64,000 nt of DNA from Salminus brasiliensis (lineage: Eukaryota; Chordata; Actinopteri; Characiformes; Bryconidae). The notes under the pieces are model-generated. The model saw nothing but the letters and a program-made list of their open reading frames with translations, was not told the DNA's origin and did no database searches. The position numbers and the translations under genes were made by a program. Within the stretch, counting starts at the first letter, position 1. Each line of letters starts with the position of its first letter. Where the stretch lies: assembly GCF_030463535.1 (NCBI RefSeq), contig NC_132894.1, positions 34,595,625 to 34,659,624 of the forward strand, given 5' to 3'. Below are positions 1-11,516 of the stretch, one piece after another.

Positions 1-99
1 CTGCCTGGTGAGGGACTCAAGCCTTGCCCTCAGAGCCTCAAGATTTACTAGATGTGCAGGACCTCATGAACTTGGCTTGTGACCTATGCCACATTAGCA

Positions 100-505
100 G
101 TGCTGGTGAGGCCGACGGCCTGTCGGTCGTGCAGTAGCGATGTTACCACTGCGGTAGTGAGACGCTGAGAAAGGCCAGTGCCAGTGCCATAGTGATGCTA
201 GTGCCATGGTAGCAATGATGGGAGAGGTGATTGGTCGAAGCAATAGCGGTGCTGGGCTAGGCTGCAGTTAGTGCCGTACCGATGCTAACGACGCAGAAAG
301 GATGCTGGCCGAAGCTGGCCAGTGCTGTAGTGATGCTACCGCCATGGTAGCTATGCTGGGCAAGGCCGGCGGTTGATGCAATAGCAATGCTGGGCTAGGC
401 TGCAGCTGTTGGAGACGCAATGCTAACGTAGGGATAGCGAAGTCACTGCCATGGTAGCAATGCTGGAGAGGCCGTCGGTCAAAGCAATAGCGATGCAGGG
501 CTATT
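100..505. repeat. degenerate tandem repeat in fah intron 5
   Basis: Three to four diverged copies of a unit of about 105-140 bp with recurring 'gctgggctaggctgcag' and 'gccatggtagcaatgctgg'. No coding potential. Confidence 0.7.
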
Positions 506-512
506 GGGCATA

Positions 513-541
513 TGTAGGTGTCCCAATACTTTTGTCCGTTT
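513..541. mobile_element. terminal fragment of Tc1-like MITE family A
   Basis: 'gtaggtgtcccaatactttt' is the terminus shared by the longer family-A copies at 19118-19625 and 41245-42220. Only the end survives. The surrounding 541-819 shows nothing I recognise. Confidence 0.6.
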
Positions 542-819
542 CTTTTTAGGCTGTATTAGTGATTCAGGCTGGGGGCTTTGGGGCTCAGAGAACTAGCCTA
601 CAACACTTTTGCGTTTTAACAACATGCTCCAAATAAGCCAGCAGCCAACGAGGGGAGTGAAGTGTCAGAGAGAGGTTTTGCCAAGCTAATACCCAGCTGC
701 CCCATTACTGACCGTCTGATGGACGTCTCTGCTGTGTTTGGCCTCTGTTCTCACATTTGCATTGGCTCGGTCACTGCACTCCAGTGACACCTATAATTTA
801 CTGGCTTCTGAAAATGTAC

Positions 820-940
820 ACTGTACTGAGGGCCCAGTTTATTAGGTTGACTTACAAATTCAGCTCAGTGGCCAGTTTATCGGAAACACTTACCATAGAC
901 ATGCACTTTGTAGGTTTACAGGTATAGGCTGTAGCTCAGT
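820..940. mobile_element. fragment of fish Tc1-type element (TTTATTAG end)
   Basis: 'gcccagtttattaggttgac' and 'cagtggccagtttatcgg', followed by 'cactttgtaggtttacagg', resemble the terminal region of a common fish DNA transposon. It is related to the 42-bp unit at 9519-10196. Confidence 0.5.
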
Positions 941-944
941 GATG

Positions 945-1955
945 ATGCTGGTTATGCTGGTTGAACCGCCTGGTTATTCTGGCCATGCTTGTTGACTGGT
1001 GTGGTCTTGCTTTTCATGCTGCTTGACAACCATGGTCATGCTGGTCATACTGGTCATACCGGTCGACCAACTTGGTGAGGCTTGTCATGCTGATGGACTG
1101 TCATAGTCGTGCTGGTTATGCTTGTTGACCAGCTGGGTGATGCTGGTTATGCTGGTTGAACGGCCTGGTTATTCTAGCAATGCTGGTCGACTGGCGTGGT
1201 CAAGCTGGTCCTGCTGGTCAACTGGCATGGTCATGCTGGTCTAGCTGGTCGACCAGCTTGGTGATGCTGTTAGACTGATGTGGTCTTGCTTTTCATGGTG
1301 CTTGACCACCATGGTCATGCTGGTCATACTGGTCATACTGGTCCACCAATTTGAGGTGAGGCTTGTCATGCTGATGGACTGTCGTAGTCATGCTGGCCAT
1401 GCTTGTAGTCATGCTGATTGACTGGTATGGTCATGCTGGTCTAGCTGGTCAACCAGGTTGGTGATGCTGTTGGACTGATGTGGTCTTGGGAGTCTTGTTG
1501 GTCAATCAGCATGGTCAAGCTGGTCATGGCCACATTGGTCATACTGGTCATACTGGTCGACCAACTTGGTGAGGCTTGTCATGCTGGTTTAGCTGGTTGA
1601 TCAGCTGGGTGATGCTGGTCATGCTGGTTGACCTGGTTGGTAATGCTGTTGGACTGATGTGGTCTTGGGGGCCTTGTTGGTCAATCAACATGGTAACGCT
1701 GGTCATGGCCACGTTGGTCATGCTGGTCATACTGGGACGAACCAGCTTGGTGATACTGGTCATGCTGGTGGACTGTCTTATTCATGCTGGTCATGCTGGT
1801 TGACTGGCGTGGTGATGCTGGTCATGCTGGTTGACCAGGTTGGTGATGCTGATTATGCTGGTCGACCAGGTTGGTGATGCTGTTCGACTGATGTGGTCTT
1901 GGGGATCTTCTTGGTCAATCAACATGGTAATGCTGGTCATGCTGGTAGACTGACA
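945..1955. repeat. 'atgctggtcatgctggt' minisatellite
   Basis: About 1 kb of imperfect copies of a unit of roughly 28-36 bp built on 'gctggtcatgctggttgacc' and 'agcttggtgatgctgg'. It is open over short distances in several frames, but this is repeat-driven. The same unit recurs at 28090-28590. The 1956-2289 stretch after it holds nothing recognisable. Confidence 0.9.
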
Positions 1956-2289
1956 AACTCAAACAAACACATATCCTATACTGGTCAAGAGCTACACTGG
2001 TCACCCAGCTTAACCAGTTTAACCAGTCTCTAGTGTAAAACTAAAGAATTCACTGTATTTTGGGGAACGAGAGGAACTGTGCAGAGCTGATTTTCCAGCA
2101 AAGCCGTTCCTTTAAAGGAAGGATAATGACAGACAGGTGGAGGGAGAGAGAGATAGTGTGTGGCCCTGTCCTTCAAGCATGAAGAGGGAGACGGGTGGAT
2201 GAATGGTTTGATGGGAGCTACCTCCAGTCATTATTGGCTGTGGAGGAACAGGTTGACAGTGAGAAGCATAATGTGATGGGGTGATGGAG

Positions 2290-2332
2290 CGATTTATTTA
2301 TTTAGTTATTTATTTATTTATTTATTTATTTG
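2290..2332. repeat. (TTTA)n microsatellite before fah exon 6
   Basis: A run of TTTA/TTAT repeats ending about 20 nt before the exon 6 acceptor. It may serve as part of the pyrimidine-rich region. Confidence 0.9.
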
Positions 2333-2352
2333 CCTGTTTTTTGGATCTCCAG

Positions 2353-2450
2353 GCTTAGGCTGCCGGTGGGCTATCACGGCCGAGCTTCATCTGTGATAGT
2401 GTCAGGAACCCCTATTAGAAGACCTCACGGCCAAATGAGGCCAGACCCAG
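2353..2450 (+). CDS. fah: fah exon 6
   Basis: 98 nt. The first base completes a Trp codon (TG from the previous exon plus G). The reading then gives [12 protein letters not shown] and SGTPIRRP, the highly conserved segment with substrate-contacting Tyr159. The acceptor is 'ggatctccag', behind a (TTTA)n tract at about 2290-2332. A second possible AG lies 6 nt inside, but using it would remove two conserved-position residues. The donor is 'gtacca', a weaker match than the other donors. It ends after the first base of a codon. Confidence 0.96.
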
Positions 2451-5400
2451 GTACCACAACTCTCACATACACACATATAGCCTACGCTAACACATGTGGG
2501 GCTCTAGGTGGGTTCCAGGTGGGCATGGGCTCTGAGTGGGTTTGTGCATGCATTTTTACTGGGACCCAGTCTGGCTTCCCAAATGGGCCCCATCGTTACA
2601 GCCTACCCCAATCTCACATCGGTCCCATCTAGACCCCTAGAACCTAGATGGGGACTAGTTCAACCTCTCCTGGTCCCATCACGGACCCTGGTGGGCATCT
2701 ATATGTGGGGTTAACATGGAGCCCATTAACACTCTAGCATTGCAGGATTGATAGCACTGTAGGGTCATCCAGGGTCTCCAGTCCTTCTTTGGTACTCTAG
2801 TACACAAAGTGCTGCTCTTGTTTGGATATTTTTGGGGTTGTGCACCCACCACCATCAGTGCTGTGGTGGGAATGGTCCACCCTGGGGTCCTGTGGTTAGA
2901 AACTAAGCAATGAAGATAAATAGAACCCCTTAGAGCTGTAATGTAAGCAATGTCATAGGCCCTACCACAGAACCCTGTGGGACCCCACAAGATATGCAAA
3001 ATCAAGCAGTTTCCAAAAAATCCACAATAGTTTCTGCATTAATAACTGATTAATATCCGAGAACTCAAGCAATTGATGCCTAGTCATCATTGGCATGTGC
3101 ATGTTCGTGATTTCTGAGTATTTCTTCAGCATCCCTGTCTTTTACCACTGAGCAGCACCATGACACAGCATGTTTCAGCACCAGCAGCAGCAGCCATGTC
3201 AATAGACCTTAATTACTATAGCCATAGCCTTGCAGCCCTGTGGCCACGGGACGCTGACTCATGGTAAAAAGTCAAAAGGAACTTTGCACGGATGGCTTGC
3301 GTTAGGTTGCTCAGAGGACTCCAAGGTTAGTCCTCTTATTATATCCCCAAATATTAGCCTTTGATCGGCCGCGCTCTGCTGTCATCCAGCCCCCGATCGC
3401 CGCTGCAGCTTGACACTCCGGGTGATCCGAACAAGCAGCGAGTTACGAAGCTGCATGTTAATATAGCGTGGACCTGGTGCCCTCTGGAGCGTGCTGGAGT
3501 CAGTGGACGTCAGGGCGGCTTGTCAAACCCCACTGTATTTGTTTATTTCCCTCTTCTGTTTCTTCCTCTTTGTTTCCCAGCCAAGCCACCTGTGTTTGGG
3601 GCTTCGAAGCAGCTGGATATTGAGCTGGAAATGGTGAGGGGGCGGCTTTTATGGCCTTGCTGTGGGCTTTACAGTAGGATGGGGTTTATATTATCCTTCT
3701 TTTAACACAGTGTGTCATAATACATATACTTTTCTGAGTATGTGATGGTTATGGTCAGTACTTCTGCACCAGTGGTTCCCAACCCTGGGCCTGGAGAACC
3801 TGGAGAACCCACTGCCCAGTGGTTTTACTGGTTTCTTGCTCAAACACACCACCTTCACCTCTAGAAGGGCTTGGTAATCAGCTGATTAAGCAGATCGGGT
3901 GTGTTGGGAACAGGATAGCACTAAAATGTACCGGGCTGGGAGGTTTCCAGGACCAAGGTTGGGAACTACTGCTACCTGTGTATAGCAACTGCATAAACTT
4001 TAGTTAATCAGTAGCTGATTGGACGTCCATTTATTATGTAATCATATTACAATCGCCTCTCATTCCTTATTAAACTGTTTATTTCTGAAAAACATTAAAT
4101 GAAAATTAAAAACAGCACCAAACTCATATTTTTATGTAGCCATAGGGCATTATATGTCCACTGTTTTGCTGGTAGAATTAAACACTACACTAAAAACTGT
4201 GACGTATTGTGACGTATTGTGATTAGGGATGCACCGATACCACTTTTTCCTTTCCGATAGCAGATTTTAAAGAATCCCGATTTTAAAGAGTACTGATACC
4301 GATACCAAGTCTAGCCTAAATACTCAATGCTCGCCTCTAAATCCTGATATTTATAGTGTTCCACTTTTTATAGGTTGGATATTTGTTATATCCGATATAA
4401 AAATACCCAAATAAGATCTAATAATCTTGAGAGAGCAGCATTTACTAGTTGAGGATCTGCACATTTGAAAAGTTTCAAAGCTATAAAAATATAGAAATTG
4501 TTACAATGCAGAAACACATGCAAGTAGGGAAGCATCATCTTGCTAAGCTTCACTAAACAGCTTTTAACTGGTGTTTAAAATTCACATTTCAGTAAAAAAA
4601 AACAAAAAAAACTCAATATTTGGTTTTCAGAACCAAAAAAACACCACATGGAAACAAAAAAGTGCTAAAAGTTCAATTAAATGTATGTTTAATGGTAATA
4701 ACTATTTATAGCTGACTTTTATTGGTTGTTTAAATGTATGGTTTTCTAACAAAAAATGTTTTATGTAAAAAACAGAAAAAAGTAGGGTGTCTTCATGGTA
4801 TTGTTGATCTCTATTGCCGACTGATACTGATACTGTGTGTAATTGCCAGTATCAGCATCCATTGTGATGCTATTTGTTTTTGCCATACTACAAAGTACAT
4901 TACGCTTCTACTGTTTTCTGTACTCAATGTACTCAAGGTGAAGTAAATGAAAATGAACAGCAAGGGGGGTTCATTTTTTTTTAAAATTAATTTCATCCTG
5001 AGTACATTTGCAAAATGTCATTTTTCAGAAAACAGCAGAAGTGTAATGTACTTTTATACATCAGTTATTAGTGAATATTGCATAAAACCATACACAGTAT
5101 TCTGACTTCACACTTGGCTACTCTCCTGTAACCGGAGTCACTGTGCACTGCTGCAGTTATACCACTCATAATGTCTGTGTGTGTGTGTGTGTTTTGTAGG
5201 CATTCTTTGTGGGTGCTGGGAACAAGCTGGGTGAGCCAATCACCATAGAGAAAGCCCATGAGCACATTTTCGGCATGGTCCTGATGAACGACTGGAGCGG
5301 TGAGTGTTTTTCTCTATTCCATCAGGAGCTCCACAGCTGAAAGCAGCATTACTGATGTTTTCAGTGTTGTACTGTATAGGATATTTTTGCTGCTGGAAAC

Positions 5401-8400
5401 AAAAGCTTGTATCTCCAAAATAATAACTTTACAGTAGAAGTAAAAAACAACAACTACTAAACTACTAAAGAGAATGTATAAAATAATGTAAAAAAAAAAG
5501 AAATTCAAGTAATTTGTGAAACAATTCTATTGGTGCATTTACCATGAAATTCTGATAAAATGTAAAAGACTGTGTTTAAACTATGTTAAAAATGGAAAAA
5601 TAGGAAAAATAGACATACATGTTTATTGTACATGCAATTGTACATTTAGCAAATCATAAATATAGTTACATTGTTCAATCATGTAAATCAAGTAGATCAT
5701 ATATTTTAATCTAGTAAATCAAATTGTAAATAATATGTATAAATTTAGTAAATGTTAAGTCTAGTAACTTGAATGAAGTACATCCAATAAATCCTACATT
5801 CAGTAATTCATAAATCTGGCAAATCTAATACATCTTAAATCTTAAATCTAGTAACTCTTAAATCTAGTAAATCCAATAAATCCTAAATTTAATCATTCTT
5901 AAAATTAGTGAATGTAATAAATCTTACAGTTGGTAACTCTCAAATGTAGTGAATCCAATAAATCTTAAATCTAGTAACTTTTAAATCTAGTAAATCCAAT
6001 AAATCTTAAATCAAGTAAATCGTAAATCTAATAAATCTTACAGTTAGTAACTCTCAAATTTAGTAAATCCAATAAATCTTACATTCAACACCTCTTAAAT
6101 CTACTTAATCCAAGTTTTGAATCTAGTCATTCGTAAACCAAGTAATTGTAATAAATCATAACTTGTAGTAAGTTACCTTTTGCACTGTAATGAAAACATC
6201 ATTAGACTATATGACTTAAAACAAGTAAAACATATAGAAATATACTTTATAATAATGTAATATTAATACTAATGAATGGGCGGAGCTAAACTGATGTAGG
6301 CTGAATAGGTGGATATACTGTATGTCTATGCATGTTATTAAAAAGTTATTACGTATCAATAAAGTAGCACTTCGGAAATCTAGGTCTTCCCGACCCTTTG
6401 CTAGGCAGTCTCTTTGATTTTAAAAGTGGTTTTCAGCGTTACCCAAACTTTTGACTGTAGACATTTTGGATGTCCACCTGTTCTGAGGGATCAGCGTGGG
6501 CTTTGTGCTGCCTTTAGAATACCCAGGCAGGCATACTCCAATAGCTGGAGGTGGGCAGCTGAAGCCGCCTCCTGTTGGCTCTGAAATATGGAGCGTTTCA
6601 CTCAGTGCCGCTATAAAACCTCACAGAGGCCCTGACGGCCGAACTGGACGATGTGGCTGTGATTAACTGCCGTTTCCCGGTCATGCCAAAATGGCCTTTC
6701 AGAAAAAAACCTCAATTCCTTTTATTATTCCGTCAACAACACGCCCGTCCACAACTGCCCCCCCCACCCACATTCCACATCACGCTGTGGCCTGAGATCG
6801 CTGCTCTATGAGCACTGGAGGAGGCTTTGGAAATGAGAAAGTCTGAAAGTGTGTGTGTGTGTGTATGTGTGTGTGTGTGTGTGTGTCCAGCCCTCACAAA
6901 GCTGAACAGTCCTGTTCGTCTGGCTCCTGTTTGGAGCAGGTTATCGAATCAGACTGAATTCTAACATCTAGAAGCTTCTACAAGTGTTCTCTCCTTCAGA
7001 TGAGGGAGAGTGGATGGATTTTTGAATACAGCCGTGGGCACTGTAAGCCCTTCAGATACAAAACTCTGCACTGCACAGCTCAAATACATCAGGTTAGGAT
7101 AACTGAAGATGAATATTGCATTATTTTAAAGAGTTTTCTATCTAAAGAAGTGAATCTGGCCCCTCGGGGCCCCCAGAATAAATGTACAAAGCATGTCTGA
7201 TGAAGATCTTCCCCATGTCTAATAATCATCTGCTGTATTTCACCAGTACTGCTCTCCTCTCTATGTGGTAACCCTCGATAAGTGGGTCAGGTTTGTCAGC
7301 ATACCCCTGACCAATCAGAAGGCTAGGCATCTCTTAAAGTCTGACCAACCTGGAGAGCTAAAGCTAAAGCTAAATCCCCATCACCTCTCTCTCTCTCTGC
7401 CTCTCTCTCTCTTTTTTGCCTTTGTTCCTCTCACTCTTGGCAATGTGAGAGTTTGGCGGCTTTGAGGAGGTGTCTATGGGACTATGGGGGGCCTCTTTAC
7501 ACCCTAGATGGTGGTCTTTTACACGTCTCTGATGCTGTACAGTAATATTAAGTCTGATTGATTAAAACTGGCCCTCATCTTTCTCCATCTCTCTTCCTAG
7601 CAAGGGATATCCAGGCGTGGGAGTATGTGCCCTTAGGCCCGTTTTTAGGGAAGAACTTCGGGACCACCATCTCGCCCTGGGTCGTAACCATGGAGGCTCT
7701 GATGCCCTTCGTGGAGCCGAATGCAGTGCAGGTAAACTTCTAATGCGTTCGTTTATTTCACATGAACAGCCCCGATATCACGGATGTCATGTTTCCGTCT
7801 TTATTCCGACTTCCAGAATGTAAATTGAACGTAATTCATGAGCGTACTATTTGTGTAATTGAGTACGTACTTATATAATTACGGTTCAATAACGTAATTT
7901 TTAAGGGTTTAAACGGATCACGCGATTTCTTTTAAATAACCATTTATATTGGATCAAAATTTGATGATGAATGGACCAATAGAAATGCTCCAAAATGAGC
8001 TGGGGGCTTTTTTTACATTGACTTGTTGACCATTGAATGTGAAGAAGGTTTTTCCTTCTCCTGTAAAGTTGACATTTTGGAGATGGCTTGATCCGTTTAA
8101 ACCCTTAGAACTCACGTTATTGTTGCCACTGAAATGTAATTACACTAGTACTTACTTAATTACACAGTTAGAAAGCTCTTTACCTCTGATTTACGTGCTG
8201 TTTAATCAGGGTAGAGTGCTTTTTATTAAAGCAAGACCAAACATCAATAACACTTCATCAGATTTTAATATTAATAACAAAATAATAAACAGTGTGGATT
8301 GAATTAAAATACTTCATAACCTCCAGCTTAAACAATCAAGTACCTTTTAGGAACCATTTCTAAGAGTGTAGAACTGTACTCCAAACCAAAAACCATTTAA

Positions 8401-11400
8401 AAAACATATTTATTAATGTGGAGAACTGTATACTCAAACTAAGAACCATGTAGGAACCATTTCTAAGAGTGTAGAACTGTGAAAAGAACTGTATATCCAA
8501 ACCAAGAACCATTTAGAAACCTTTTTCTTTGGCGTGTAGAACTCTATAATCAAACCAAGAACCATTTAGGAACAATTTTTAAGAGTGTAGAACTGTGAAC
8601 CCAAACCAAGAACCAATGAAGAACCTTTTTAAGAGTGTAGAACTGTATTCCCAAATCAGAAACCATTTAGGAACCATTTCTAAGAGTGTAGAACTGTATA
8701 CCAAAACCAACAACCAATGAAGAACCTTTTTAAGAGTGTAGAACTGTATTCCCAAATCAGAAACCATTTAAAAACCTTATTTATTAATGTGTAGAACTGT
8801 ATATCCAAACCAAGAACCATTTAGGAACCTTATTTTTTAGCTTGTAGAACTCTATAATCAAACCAAGAACCATTTAGGAACCATTTCTAAGAGTTTAAAA
8901 CTGTATATCCAAACCAAGAACCAGTGAAGAACCATTTAAAAGTGTAGAACTGTGAATAGAACTGTATATCACAACCAAGAACCATTTAGAAACCTTATTT
9001 TTTAGCATGTAGAAGTCTATAATCACACCAAGAGCCATTTAGAAGCCATTTATAAGAGTGTAGAACTGTATACCCAAACCGAGAACCAATGAAGAACCTT
9101 TTTACAAGTGTAGAACTTTATACCTGAACCAGAACCATTTAAGAAGCCTTTCTGAGAGAGAGTGTAGAAGTGCCAGAAACCGCTGAAGAACCACGTCCCT
9201 CCGCAGTGCAGCTCCTCGTGGTTAAAACTGATCATCATATCTGGGGTTAAAGGGAGAAGCTGGGCTCAGTGAAGGCCCCAGTGGAGGAGATGCTTCAGAG
9301 TGACAGAGGGAGCAGAGCAGACTGCAGACTTTGCATATGAGGGGCAATGAGACGTGCTGAAGTCTGTTCTCCTGAGTTATTACCAACCGCTCTCTCCATC
9401 CAGACCCAGCAGAGCGAGGGAGTCTTCTCCTACTGCTCGCTCTTAATGTTCATTTGAGCCGAGGGAGGTTTTAGTCACTGTGAGACTATAGACTCATACT
9501 GTAAAGCTAGGGTAATAACCACTCCCTGGCCACTTTATCAGAAACAGCAACCTTGTGCTTCCACTCTCTGGCCACTTTATTAGAAACACCAACCTTGTGC
9601 TTCCACTCACTGGCCACTTTATTAGAAACACCAATATTGTGCTTTCACTCACTGGCCACTTTATTAGAAACCCCTACCTTGTGCTTTCACTCACTGGCCA
9701 CTTTATTAGAAACCCCTACCTTGTGCTTCCACTCACTGGCCACTTTATTAGAAACACCTACCTTGTGCTTCCACTCACTGGCCACTTTATTAGAAACCCC
9801 TACCTTGTGCTTCCACTCCCTGGCCACTTTATTAGAAACCCCTACCTTGTGCTTCCACTCACTGGCCACTTTATTAGAAACACCCACCTTGTGCTTCCAC
9901 TCACTGGCCACTTTATTAGACACCCCTACCTTGTGCTTCCACTCACTGGCCACTTTATTAGACACCCCTACCTTGTGCTTCCACTCACTGGCCACTTTAT
10001 TAGAAACCCCTACCTTGTGCTTCCACTCCCTGGCCACTTTATTAGAAACCCCTACCTTGTGCTTCCACTCACTGGCCACTTTATTAGAAACCCCTACCTT
10101 GTGCTTCCACTCACTGGCCACTTTATTAGAAACATCTACCTTGTGCTTCCACTCACTGGCCACTTCCGCTCACTGGCCACTTTATCAGAAACCCCTTATT
10201 CACAGTGACCTCTGACCGTTCGCTCTTTGCTGTTTTAGGACCCAGAGCCCCTCCCGTACCTTTGCCACCAAGACCCCTACACCTTCAACATCAACCTCTT
10301 TGTCACAGTCAAAGGTAGGCAGTGTTTCAGGGGCTACATGACTGTAATCCAACAATGCCTGTATCCCATCAAAACCAGTGATGCCTGCGTAGATGTAGGC
10401 CGTTTAATGGTCCATGTGTCACCCTCCGTCAGGTGAAGGGATGCGTGAGGCAGCCACCATCTGCAAGTCCAACTTCAAGGTAGGAGGCTACGTTTGCATG
10501 GAGTAGCAAAAAATGACTGTTTACTTGGCTGTGCCGCAGCCATGCCCGATGCCGGGGTGGTGATGGGCTGAGCAGCAGTCATATCTGTATGTGCCTGTGA
10601 GCATGTAGTAGGCATAGACAGTGACCGATGCCTTGTGTCTCCTCAGTATATGTACTGGACCATGAAGCAGCAGCTGGCCCATCACACAGTGAACGGCTGC
10701 AACGTCCGACCGGGAGACCTACTGGCATCCGGCACCATCAGCGGACCGGTAAATGTGCTTGACTCTATGGCAGTGGGTCTCAAACAGCTCTCGGGACCAC
10801 CAGATGATGCTTGTTTGTACAGTCAGCACTCACTCACTCATATCTGAAAATGATGACCACCCACCTGATAATGGGAATGGCCAACCTTGGCTCGCCGGCA
10901 TTCCCCGTGGGGCTCCACTGTTATGCCACAGGGGTGCACTCAATGTGTACACCTTCACTATGACAGTTCTAGAGATGCAACCACCCTTGGGCCGGTACTC
11001 TATTATCATGTCCTTTATTTAGACATCAGTCAAAATCACATCCGTTGCCCTTGACGACGGTTATGCACTCTGCTACAACTGACTGGTGTGCTCGCTTATT
11101 TATACATGCAGCAAACCCTGTCTAAACCTAGCATCTGTGACGTCCCGGGCCGAGCTCATTCCGAACCAGGGGTGGTCATAATGATCTGGTAAGACTGGGT
11201 GGGTGCTCCCCTGTAAGTGAAGAGTTTCAGTGGTTCATTAAAAATGTGGTATTTTTTAAAGGAGAAGTGCTGGATCTGTTTCGCTGAGAATAGAGAGACA
11301 CTAATATTAATGTAGTCGTTCTGAACCGTTCCCATTGGTCCAGACAGCATCACATGTTTGTAATATACTTTACTATCAAATATTATTTTAATATATAATT

Positions 11401-11467
11401 AATCATTACATTTTTTTAATTGAGATTTTTATGTGCCAATGTTGATGATATGCACTATATAGTAAAG

Positions 11468-11516
<49 letters not shown>

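Noticed and set aside
9553..10215. Repeat protein or CRISPR-like array
   Set aside because: The 42-bp units are adjacent with no unique spacers; it is a minisatellite in an intron of a vertebrate gene.
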